NCBI RefSeq assembly: GCF_002933815.1
Contig: NZ_BEYR01000004.1
Coordinates: forward strand, 186,001-250,000
Length of the DNA: 64,000 nt
DNA from: Sphingobacterium sp. HMA12
GTDB taxonomy: Bacteria > Bacteroidota > Bacteroidia > Sphingobacteriales > Sphingobacteriaceae
Direction of reading: 5' to 3'
Both the position numbers and the translations under genes were made by a program. Below the pieces are notes generated by a model that saw only the letters and a list, made by a program, of their open reading frames with translations, was not told the origin of the DNA and did no database searches. Shown in pieces: positions 44,792 to 52,181 of the stretch; position 1 is the stretch's first letter; every line of letters begins with the position of its first letter.

Positions 44792-47390
44792 TATTTACAA
44801 ACCGCGCTATAATATCCTCATAAGTAAAGTCAGGCGTTGAATTGAGAAGACGCCTATAGTCTTCGCAGAATTTATCAAAGCTCTGTTTAGATAATCCCTT
44901 TTGCCTCATCTCGTACAGGACTTTACATTTTAAGCGAATCGCTTCTTCATCAATATTATCATGAATCAAGATGACATCAGCTATTTTCAATAACAATTTA
45001 GGATCATCAGCAATCCCCTGTTGATGGATAGATTCGAGCAAAGCATCGACCAATAATGTCGAGAATTTAGATTTATAACTATCCGCCCATTCGGTTTCCA
45101 AACTCGGCAGCAATGGACCCAAAGAAGCCACGCGAACGATCTGTCGGATCAAGTCTTTATCAAGTGGATTTTTATCAAGCAGTTTTAAATTTGCCGATAT
45201 TTCACTGTAATCGCAGATTAACTGATCACCAAGATCGAGATACCAATAACTATTTTTATGAATTATTTCAATATTTCCAACATTCTGCAGAAGCAAACGC
45301 AGTTTTCTGATATTCACCCGTCTGTTATTGGACGCACTATCTTTATCCATGCCAAACCAAAACGTTTCGTCCAGCCGTTGCGAAGTCGTCCCCTTGTCAT
45401 CTTTGACCGAACTGAGCAGCAGGTAGATCAATAGCTGCTTGATTGTAGGCGAGAATTCACCGGTCATATTATTCCCATGTTGATCATATATCCTAAAGCC
45501 GCCTAGCAAATAAATAGCTGACTTTTGCTTCTCTACAGGATATTTTTCAATTTTATCATATTGCAGCAAGTCTGCCTGTGGCGTCCGATCTTCAACACCT
45601 TGCTTTTTATATTTTCGAACATAAAAAATAAGTCCAACCAGTACCACAATAGGGCATATAAGGACGAGTAACCACAGCGGAGACAACCCTCCCCCCTTTT
45701 TAGCAACTTCGTAAGACTGGATAAATTCTTTAGATAGCGGCGGAAAAGCCAAAGAATAAATATCGATGATTGTAGCTTCACCAGAAGCCTCTTCCTGCTG
45801 CACAAAGGCATATAGCGATGATGTTTTCCGATACAAGAATAAACTACAATAAGATTTGATATCCAAAAAATTATATTTAATAGAATCACTTAAAATCTCC
45901 ATCGACGGATTTTTAGTTTCTATATCGAAAGCAGAAAGATAAAGGAATGAATAATACCTATCATTATTATACGTGAGCGTATAGAGCTTATTGGCCGCAG
46001 TATCCGCCACCATAGCATTACTAAACGTATAATGATTCTTATCATTCACAAAAGACCACATGCGCGTATGTTCTTTCGTATCAATATTTATTTTGTAGAG
46101 ATCATAATAATTCCGGGGCGATTCCTCCTGTTTGCCCGAAGCACTCCCGTACCCGCCCAAGATCAACATATGCTTATTATCGATGTTGCACGAAGCACTG
46201 AGATAGCGCGGTTCAATCCCTGCCGCAAGAGATTTCTCTGCCCATTTTGCCGTATCATTTAGCTCAATGACCGCTAATTGCGCATTGTATCGGTGGATCC
46301 CATACCCACCGAAGACGACCAAGCGATTATTCTCATAATCTATAAATTGATTATGATGCTGTCGCGTATCTATCTCAACAATCGCATGCTCACTCCATTC
46401 ATTTTTATCAAAATCATAAAAATTCAGTTTAGGCAGATCCGGATTGTAGGAGATCAGTTTACGCTGCTTACTGTCGAATATTAATTGGCTAGACGCGCCC
46501 ACCCTGAAGTAAGGGTAGCCCTTTTTCGGGATGATCGTATCCGTTCTATTGGCATCAATGTGATACGTATAAATTCTATCTCGCGTAACCATAAATACCC
46601 TTCCACCAAGCGTGTCATAAGCAATCTGCGGGAGAGGGTTACGATTTGTGCCGTCCGTATTGAGCCTAAGCGATGCAATTTTATGCCATTGCGAATGCTT
46701 ATCGATTTCCCAGATCGGATTTCCCGCTATCGCCGGATTTTTTGTTATTTCATCATACACCACATTTTTGTTATGTGTAGCCAGACGCCATTCGTGCTTT
46801 ATGACGTTCTTTTTATCTCTGATAATAATATTTCGGATGGTCATTGGAGGCACATCATTGGTATAAAAATGAATATTTTTATTCTCGCCAAAATATATCT
46901 TTATGTTATCAAAGTCCGCAATAGGCTGTTTAATTACTCGCTCCTTGCCATTAATTAGCACCTTTATATTATCCCTATTAAAAGATAGTTTAATTTTCAG
47001 CCATTTATTTTCCTGTAGACCTCCCGCATCCTGAATCGATGCAGACTCGATGACCCCATCTACTTTTGTCAGTAAGCATTTAAATTCGGATTTTAACAGG
47101 TGGGAAATGATATCGAAACTTTCCGAATCGTTTGCAACCACGCGGCACACATAGCCATAGGTATGTAATTCCTTTCTGAGCCTTAAATCAAATTCCAATG
47201 AAAATCCATCCTTTGAAAATTCCAGGGGCTTTTCGGCGGACAAATTTAATCCAGTACGTTCATCCTGATTTTTCGTGTGGGCAATAAAAGTAAGGCCCGA
47301 GAAATGAGATTGATCATTAATTTGAGCAACTAGCATAGTTTGCCAAAAGAATAAAAACAAAAATAGCTTAAATTGAGGTATCTTTCCCAT
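44787..47390 (-). CDS. Membrane-spanning SARP/BTAD regulator with LamG- and kelch-like sensor region
   Basis: A predicted one-piece transmembrane regulator of 867 residues. In order: signal peptide (1-22), a LamG-like jelly roll (about 25-235), a kelch-like propeller (about 240-560, with VVFGGYGIHRYN and MLILGGYGSAS), one membrane helix (about 570-591), a basic stop-transfer (RKYKKQG), a winged helix (about 624-722: YLLGGFRIYDQHG, SPTIKQLLIYLLL, NNRRVNIRKLRLLL), and a BTAD-like helical repeat (about 725-862). The last two make a SARP/AfsR-type output. It is upstream of susC on the same strand. It is neither a histidine kinase nor an anti-sigma factor. Ligand inference (glycan) is from context. 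Confidence 0.75.
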   Translation of the reverse strand: MGKIPQFKLFLFLFFWQTMLVAQINDQSHFSGLTFIAHTKNQDERTGLNLSAEKPLEFSKDGFSLEFDLRLRKELHTYGYVCRVVANDSESFDIISHLLKSEFKCLLTKVDGVIESASIQDAGGLQENKWLKIKLSFNRDNIKVLINGKERVIKQPIADFDNIKIYFGENKNIHFYTNDVPPMTIRNIIIRDKKNVIKHEWRLATHNKNVVYDEITKNPAIAGNPIWEIDKHSQWHKIASLRLNTDGTNRNPLPQIAYDTLGGRVFMVTRDRIYTYHIDANRTDTIIPKKGYPYFRVGASSQLIFDSKQRKLISYNPDLPKLNFYDFDKNEWSEHAIVEIDTRQHHNQFIDYENNRLVVFGGYGIHRYNAQLAVIELNDTAKWAEKSLAAGIEPRYLSASCNIDNKHMLILGGYGSASGKQEESPRNYYDLYKINIDTKEHTRMWSFVNDKNHYTFSNAMVADTAANKLYTLTYNNDRYYSFLYLSAFDIETKNPSMEILSDSIKYNFLDIKSYCSLFLYRKTSSLYAFVQQEEASGEATIIDIYSLAFPPLSKEFIQSYEVAKKGGGLSPLWLLVLICPIVVLVGLIFYVRKYKKQGVEDRTPQADLLQYDKIEKYPVEKQKSAIYLLGGFRIYDQHGNNMTGEFSPTIKQLLIYLLLSSVKDDKGTTSQRLDETFWFGMDKDSASNNRRVNIRKLRLLLQNVGNIEIIHKNSYWYLDLGDQLICDYSEISANLKLLDKNPLDKDLIRQIVRVASLGPLLPSLETEWADSYKSKFSTLLVDALLESIHQQGIADDPKLLLKIADVILIHDNIDEEAIRLKCKVLYEMRQKGLSKQSFDKFCEDYRRLLNSTPDFTYEDIIARFVNN

Positions 47391-47442
47391 TTAGGATTTA
47401 ATAAAATCGAAAATCAAGCTAAAGATAATAAATAGTCCGAGC

Positions 47443-47691
47443 TTAAAAAGTCGCATTGAGTTTTAATATTGATTTTAGTATGAAATATTTAGGCAAGATG
47501 TTTATATTTCGAATAAGCACAAAAACGGATTTTTTCCATTTGTTCATCATCCTTTTGAAATTAAAAGCAGTAGCTGTTAGCATAACGTTAATATTATCAC
47601 CTACGATTCCTTTGTAGAAATTTCTCCCCAATCGATGGTCTGTTTTCAAATGTCCGTTTATAGGTTTAAACCTTTCTTTACAACACTCGTT
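47443..47691 (-). pseudogene. IS5-family transposase C-terminal remnant
   Basis: The frame open to 47859 encodes, from about 47691 on, the C-terminus of an IS5-type transposase: ERFKPINGHLKTDHRLGRNFYKGI, GDNINVMLTATAFN and LKRMM-like KRMMNKWK. The catalytic DDE residues upstream are missing. The part before 47691 shows no transposase similarity, so the element is truncated. It lies between the regulator and the accessory module. Confidence 0.75.
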
Positions 47692-47809
47692 TTGTAAACC
47701 TATACTAGTACAATACAATGTGTAAACCCATAGTAGGACGATACAAATGAGCAAGCAGAAGTTGGGCAGAGCCCTACTTTTCTTGTCCCATTTGCCAGAA
47801 ATGGGGTTT

Positions 47810-47832
47810 AGAGTATCCTCCGGGGATACTCT
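47810..47832. repeat. 9-bp inverted repeat with 5-base loop
   Basis: AGAGTATCC (47810-47818) and GGATACTCT (47824-47832), perfect. It neighbours a second palindrome at 47865-47884. Confidence 0.6.
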
Positions 47833-47864
47833 GTTGCCTTTACAATAACATAAAGCCAATTTTT

Positions 47865-47884
47865 AGTATACTGCGCAGTATACT
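47865..47884. repeat. Perfect 20-bp palindrome
   Basis: AGTATACTGC followed directly by its reverse complement. It shares AGTAT...ATACT ends with the repeat 33 bases to the left. It may be a protein-binding site or an insertion scar. Confidence 0.65.
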
Positions 47885-47996
47885 TTATAATTCAATCCAA
47901 CATGGGAAATAATAGGCTGTATATAGAATAGACAATATATCTATTAGGCTATCAATATAGATAAATATATCGCTGGTTATCTGAATAAGCATTCAT

Positions 47997-48452
47997 TTAG
48001 CTATAACTGATGTAGCTTTTACCCCCCATCTCTTCGAATATGAAAACTTTGAACACAATTTTTGACAATAATTCCATCACTTGATTGGCTAAGGTGTTAA
48101 GCTCCAATCCCAAATACAACAAAGTTTCTCTTGCATCCCATTGGAACCCCATCCGCTGCAGAAGGCTGATCTGATGGTTTCCGATAGCGTTTCTATTTCT
48201 GAGCGTTTTTATTTTGGGAATCCGTAGGTATAACTTTCTACCGCTGGTAATTATGATACCAAGATCCAGTTCACTATCGAACATCAGTACGACTTTTTGA
48301 ACTTCCTTCCGTTTCAATTTCTCTAGTAGATCAGCCAAAACCCTGGAAAAGGGCGAGTCTGGGTTCACATTACTATTCAGTCCCTCCAACTTCTTCTCGG
48401 CATCTCCTATCCACTGCTCGTAAAGTTCCCTTAATTTTTTTTGACCCGCCAA
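47997..48452 (-). CDS. Hypothetical protein of the island
   Basis: A protein of 151 residues that I do not recognise. It has no signal peptide. The N-terminal half is charged and helical (EQWIGDAEKKLEGL, LADLLEKLKRKEVQK); the middle is a strand-rich segment (VVLMFDSELDLGIIITSGRKLYLRI); the end is helical. It stands alone on the minus strand, in the island's accessory module. Codon pattern and length support a real gene. Confidence 0.55.
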   Translation of the reverse strand: MAGQKKLRELYEQWIGDAEKKLEGLNSNVNPDSPFSRVLADLLEKLKRKEVQKVVLMFDSELDLGIIITSGRKLYLRIPKIKTLRNRNAIGNHQISLLQRMGFQWDARETLLYLGLELNTLANQVMELLSKIVFKVFIFEEMGGKSYISYS

Positions 48453-48658
48453 TGAGCGATTCTTTACTCTATATCTTCTATTTATGGGCTAATGTTTATG
48501 CTATCTAGAACTATCACATTTTATTTTCAAAAGGGATTTGGTTAAATTAGAAAAAGCTGTAGGAACCTAGCAGCAGCTATGAATACCAGCCATTAGAGTG
48601 CGTTCATCTGTGGGTATCGTCGAAAATATATTGTTTACATCTGTACCCCATACTGGAA

Positions 48659-48946
48659 ATGGGAAAGAAAATTATTTCTATGGGAACCAATAAAAAATGT
48701 AGGGAGACCGGAAAGGTAATTTTTACCTCCTGGATTGAGGCCCGGCTTGTTATGCTCGACCTGAAATGGAATTACCTATATAAACGGAATGAGGAAGGCC
48801 GACGTATCAAACACAGGCAGGGCAGGCCTATCCAGAGACGGGCATACTACTGTACGCATTGCAACGGATACCACCTGACAAAATGGAAGAAATCAAACTT
48901 CAATACGTATACCGAGAAACGATGGAGACGGGACCAAGGGGAATAA
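48659..48946 (+). CDS. Small zinc-ribbon-like protein
   Basis: A basic protein of 95 residues. It has KKCRETGK near the start and RAYYCTHCNGYHLTK in the second half, giving a CxxC and a nearby His, a pattern seen in small Bacteroidota mobile-element proteins. It is probably metal- or nucleic-acid-binding. A later start (MGTNKKCRETG, seven codons in) is possible. Function unknown. Confidence 0.6.
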   Translation: MGKKIISMGTNKKCRETGKVIFTSWIEARLVMLDLKWNYLYKRNEEGRRIKHRQGRPIQRRAYYCTHCNGYHLTKWKKSNFNTYTEKRWRRDQGE

Positions 48947-49116
48947 AGTTCAGCCGCTCAAAACATAACCTTTGATTTTAGGGGCTTCCGACCGAAGTCC
49001 AGTAAAACGGCCATCCCATTGGACAGCCGTTTAAGGATTAGATAGGGCGTAGTTAAAACAATATCAATATACATTTCTAAAAGGAAGGTTCAAAATTAAC
49101 TGTTTATATAAACAGC

Positions 49117-49449
49117 TTATTTACCAAGATCTTTAATGAAACTCACTATTTCCGAAAGTGATTTGTTCCCCAGTCCGTCCATGGCAGCGAGATGCTCGTA
49201 TGAACAGTTCATCAGATCCGCAACAGTTATTATTCCTTGTTTATGGTGGGCACTTACGGTCTTTCCGCTGAGCTCCTGCCGGAAATAGAAGAGGTCGCTT
49301 TCAAGGATGGTCTCATGGATATACTCATTGTCACCCAAGATCCGCTGAAGTTTCATGAAAAGGTTCCGAAGGGAGGTATAATCCATCTTTCGAAGGTCGA
49401 TCCTCGCCTTAACACCATCTAGATAGATATCAATTTCGTGTTCATTCAT
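49117..49449 (-). CDS. Small protein with RNA polymerase alpha-CTD-like domain
   Basis: A cytoplasmic protein of 110 residues. Residues about 60-108 (LSGKTVSAHHKQGIITVADL, then LAAMDGLGNKSLSEIVSFI) match the helix-hairpin-helix fold of the RNA polymerase alpha-subunit C-terminal domain, including the G-G/N-KSL pattern. The N-terminal 55 residues are unlike the alpha NTD. It could bind DNA or UP-element-like sites, or compete with alpha-CTD. That is inference. It is a lone gene in the island's accessory module. Confidence 0.65.
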   Translation of the reverse strand: MNEHEIDIYLDGVKARIDLRKMDYTSLRNLFMKLQRILGDNEYIHETILESDLFYFRQELSGKTVSAHHKQGIITVADLMNCSYEHLAAMDGLGNKSLSEIVSFIKDLGK

Positions 49450-49843
49450 GTTTTCAGACGATTTGGTTATGCATTAATGGCTATCTCTCCTGACCGTTAT
49501 CCTGTTCAAAATCAACATTTAAATTAGGTAAAAATGAATAATAATTCCAAATTTATTCGACCAACTTCCGATTAACCATGTTCACGCATTGAATACGCTC
49601 GATTACTTAAACTTGTAGCACAAGTTTTCTCAACAAAACCTATTATAAAGAATCTCGATTGATAGATTGATCCATTACTAGTAGTGGATGAGCTAAAAAA
49701 CTGTCGATCAACAAGATAACAGAATTTGGGTTCATATAGAAAGAAGAGGTATAACTGAAATTTTACAGGTTCAACTGTAGCATGACGAATGTTTTTTTCG
49801 TTTCTTTATATGAATTTTATAAACCATACTAGTATTTTCAATA
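49450..49843. other. 394-base gap in the island
   Basis: AT-rich. It contains a near-palindrome of 20 bases (49670-49689, two mismatched positions) and no gene that I can support. Confidence 0.4.
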
Positions 49844-50380
49844 ATGAGCAGAAAACTAACTATTCCACTTTTTAGTATATTGTTTTTAATTGTTGCATCT
49901 TGTAGCCGTGATGAACCATTCTACCCAAAACCTCAGCCAGAACCGGAACCCCTTATAGAATATGCTTGTCCAAAGGCAGATGATATTTACAAGATCTATC
50001 CAGATACGCTTTTCGTTAATGCTAAAGGCCTATACGTCATGTATGAAGACAGGCCCGTTAAGTTGACCTATACGAAAGACCTTAGCACTTCATTTGCATT
50101 ATTTACCTGTGAAGGGAAGTTTGATAACCGAAATGAGACCGTGAATAGTCCTCTTTCGTGGAAGATCAAAACAGCTGATCAAGAACCCCGAAACATAGTT
50201 TATGCCATGCAAGGAGTGGTCCAAATCAACAAAGTACTTTTACCGAAGGACATGGATCGGATTTTGACATTTACGGAAGGGGAAAAAATGGAATATAGTG
50301 TTTCCCTGTTAAATTTCAAGGAAGATATCATCCAGACAAGTAAAGTAACTTTTATATATAAAGAGGATTTACAACCGTAA
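49844..50380 (+). CDS. Hypothetical lipoprotein
   Basis: An exported lipoprotein of 178 residues (lipobox VASC, Cys20) followed by a Pro/Glu-rich linker (PKPQPEPEP). The remainder is strand-rich with no recognised domain. It is followed by a strong terminator shared with the convergent integrase gene. Function unknown. Confidence 0.65.
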   Translation: MSRKLTIPLFSILFLIVASCSRDEPFYPKPQPEPEPLIEYACPKADDIYKIYPDTLFVNAKGLYVMYEDRPVKLTYTKDLSTSFALFTCEGKFDNRNETVNSPLSWKIKTADQEPRNIVYAMQGVVQINKVLLPKDMDRILTFTEGEKMEYSVSLLNFKEDIIQTSKVTFIYKEDLQP

Positions 50381-50384
50381 TCTG

Positions 50385-50418
50385 AAAAGGAAGCTGCCTT
50401 TTGTGCAGCTTCCTTTTT
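50385..50418. terminator. Terminator between lipoprotein and integrase genes
   Basis: Perfect 13-bp stem (50385-50397 and 50405-50417) with flanking A- and T-runs, between two convergent genes. Confidence 0.85.
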
Positions 50419-50423
50419 GGGAT

Positions 50424-51734
50424 TTATGCGATATTCCGACCACTGTGATCTGTTCTAATAAAAGTAAGAGCCTGTGGAGTACATAACTCAGCGATTTTAG
50501 CCTGATTTGCAGGCACCGGTTTATTCTCGATCTTTCTTTCCAGTCTATCCATATCCACGGCAACCCTATTATCTAATAATTTCGCATAATGCTGTGTTGT
50601 CTTGATATCCGTATGACCAAGCATCTTGGATACTGTTTCAATCGGAACACTATTGGCCAATGTAACCGAAGTAGCAAAGGTATGACGTGATTTATGGAAG
50701 GTCAATTCTTTGGTAATCTCGCATAGGTCAGCAATTTCCTTTAGATAGCTGTTCATTTTCTGATTGCTGAGAACAGGTAGTACCATATCTTTCGCTATGC
50801 ATGGCGGATAGTCACGATATTTTTCAATAATTTCAAGTGCCTTTGGTAATAACGGAATATTTGATGATGTTTCGGTTTTTTCCCTACTTGTGAAGATCCA
50901 CAGTTTTCCGTCCACACCCTCAGCGATATCCGTCCATTTTAGTTTCTTTACATCAGCATAAGATAGACCTGTATAACAACAGAAGACGAAAATATCACGA
51001 ACATGTGCAAGTCGTGGTATTTTGAATTCCTTTTCTTCTATCGTACGAAGTTCTGCGTCTGTTAGAAACTCCTTCTCTTTTGCTTTAGCTTTGATCTTAT
51101 AGAATGCAAAAGGATCGTCGGTGATCCAGCGGTGTGCAATACAGATCTTGATGATCTTACGCAGATGTTTCATGTATTTTGCCGCCGACACAGCTGAACA
51201 GCCCATTGTTGCTCGAAGATAGAATTCGTACCCTGTGACAAAAGCATGGTCAATCCTTCTAGTGTCGATATCCTGCGACCTGTATTCCTTTTCTAGGGAC
51301 CCACCAACATGGGATAAAGAGGTTTTATACCCTTTGAGCGTATTGGGCTTAAATCCATTGCCCAAAAGCGCTTCCATCTGGTTGTTGTGCTCTCTGAATA
51401 CATCTAAGAAATTTTTGCGTTTGATATCTTTTCCCTGAAACCGCAACTTAATGGACTCCGCTGTAATTTCTTCTCCTGCCGCTACCATAGCAGTATGGAT
51501 CGCACTTACTTTAGTTACGAGTGTATCAAGGTAACTGTTCAGGGTTTTTACAGCTTCTGTTGTACCTTTTGCGCGGTTAGCTTTGGAATTCCATTTCGAT
51601 GGCTCGCATTCACGTCCCACCGAGGTCTCTTTTGGAAAGCAGTCGACTGTGATCCGCATATAAATTGGCTTGGGGCCACTAACATAATTTTCTGGTTTCT
51701 TCAAGTAGAAGAGCAAGGAATAATTTGTACTCAT
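50424..51734 (-). CDS. Tyrosine-type site-specific integrase
   Basis: The integrase of the island, about 436 residues from my start. It has an N-terminal arm-binding and SAM-like region (about 95-200) and the catalytic domain (about 210-395). Catalytic residues: the first Arg position is Ser in TGLSYADV, Lys in REKTETSS, HKSRHTF (His-x-x-Arg), GHTDIKTTQHY with His and the nucleophile Tyr. The missing first Arg is normal in the IntDOT/CTnDOT group. It lies 235 bases inside the tRNA-Glu att site. I start at 51734 (MSTNYSLLFYL), typical for relatives; the frame is open to 51758. Confidence 0.93.
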   Translation of the reverse strand: MSTNYSLLFYLKKPENYVSGPKPIYMRITVDCFPKETSVGRECEPSKWNSKANRAKGTTEAVKTLNSYLDTLVTKVSAIHTAMVAAGEEITAESIKLRFQGKDIKRKNFLDVFREHNNQMEALLGNGFKPNTLKGYKTSLSHVGGSLEKEYRSQDIDTRRIDHAFVTGYEFYLRATMGCSAVSAAKYMKHLRKIIKICIAHRWITDDPFAFYKIKAKAKEKEFLTDAELRTIEEKEFKIPRLAHVRDIFVFCCYTGLSYADVKKLKWTDIAEGVDGKLWIFTSREKTETSSNIPLLPKALEIIEKYRDYPPCIAKDMVLPVLSNQKMNSYLKEIADLCEITKELTFHKSRHTFATSVTLANSVPIETVSKMLGHTDIKTTQHYAKLLDNRVAVDMDRLERKIENKPVPANQAKIAELCTPQALTFIRTDHSGRNIA

Positions 51735-51780
51735 GACAACATCATTTAAGTGAAACAAAATTAGCCTTGCAACTAAAACG

Positions 51781-51813
51781 AATCAAGATGTTTATCTTTT
51801 GAACATCTTGATT
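51781..51813. repeat. 12-bp inverted repeat upstream of the integrase gene
   Basis: AATCAAGATGTT (51781-51792) and AACATCTTGATT (51802-51813), perfect, with a 9-base spacer. It lies between the integrase start and the attachment site, so it may be an arm-type or regulator site. Confidence 0.6.
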
Positions 51814-51913
51814 ATTAGAATGTTAACTCTATTTCAGTGAGTAAGCAAATGAGAGAAAATGACTCACTTTTTTCTTGGGAATTCGTGTAAGTTTTGTAGA
51901 TACTGAAAAACAA

Positions 51914-51946
51914 AAAAGCCTGCAAACATTTAATTTGCAGGCTTTT
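51914..51946 (-). terminator. Terminator of tRNA-Glu, brought by the island
   Basis: Perfect 13-bp stem (51914-51926 and 51934-51946) with a T-run on the minus strand. It follows the tRNA 3' end by about 20 bases. Confidence 0.75.
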
Positions 51947-51967
51947 GTATGTTTTGACTTTTAGATG

Positions 51968-51992
51968 TGTAGCCCGTAGGGGAATCGAACCC
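51968..51992 (-). repeat. Right attachment site in tRNA-Glu
   Basis: The TpsiC-arm and acceptor 3' end of tRNA-Glu, matching 30166-30190 with one mismatch at 51986 (TpsiC loop). Confidence 0.75.
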
Positions 51993-52041
51993 CTGTTTCA
52001 AGAATGAAAATCTTGCGTCCTAACCCCTAGACGAACGGGCC
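51970..52041 (-). tRNA. tRNA-Glu (UUC anticodon)
   Basis: A 72-nucleotide cloverleaf on the minus strand. Acceptor GGCCCGT pairs with ACGGGCT, the discriminator is A, the anticodon arm is CAAGA-TTTTCAT-TCTTG giving UUC, and the TpsiC loop is GGTTCGATTCC. CCA is not encoded. The 3' end is the island's integration site, and the tRNA is restored by the integrated copy. Confidence 0.95.
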
Positions 52042-52181
52042 GTTTTCTGTTTCGGTGTGCAAATATAGAAAGTTTTCTAAATCTGTCAAAATTTTATCGG
52101 AATTTTTATTCATTTTTTTCTAAATAGATCGCAAAACCCTCTAAAATAGCTATATTTAGACTCATTGAAAAAGTAACCAAC

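Larger units (their letters stand above)
30166..51992. mobile_element. Genomic island in tRNA-Glu carrying an alpha-mannan utilisation locus
   Basis: About 21.8 kb between a 25-bp direct repeat of the tRNA-Glu 3' end (24/25 identical, in the same orientation). A tyrosine integrase lies immediately inside the tRNA end, as is usual for such elements. Cargo: an eight-gene polysaccharide operon with its own regulator, IS982 and IS5 remnants, and a small accessory module. There is no relaxase, coupling protein or type IV secretion gene, so it is not self-transmissible from its own genes. Limits are inferred from the repeat. Confidence 0.75.

Noticed and set aside
44787..47390. Galactose oxidase or plain kelch protein
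   Set aside because: The kelch region lacks copper-radical motifs and is followed by a membrane helix and a DNA-binding module.
50424..51734. Integrase as inactive because the first catalytic Arg is Ser
   Set aside because: The same substitution occurs in functional IntDOT-type integrases, and the other catalytic residues are intact.
30166..51992. Integrative and conjugative element
   Set aside because: No relaxase, coupling protein or type IV secretion genes are visible; it is described as an integrase-bearing island.
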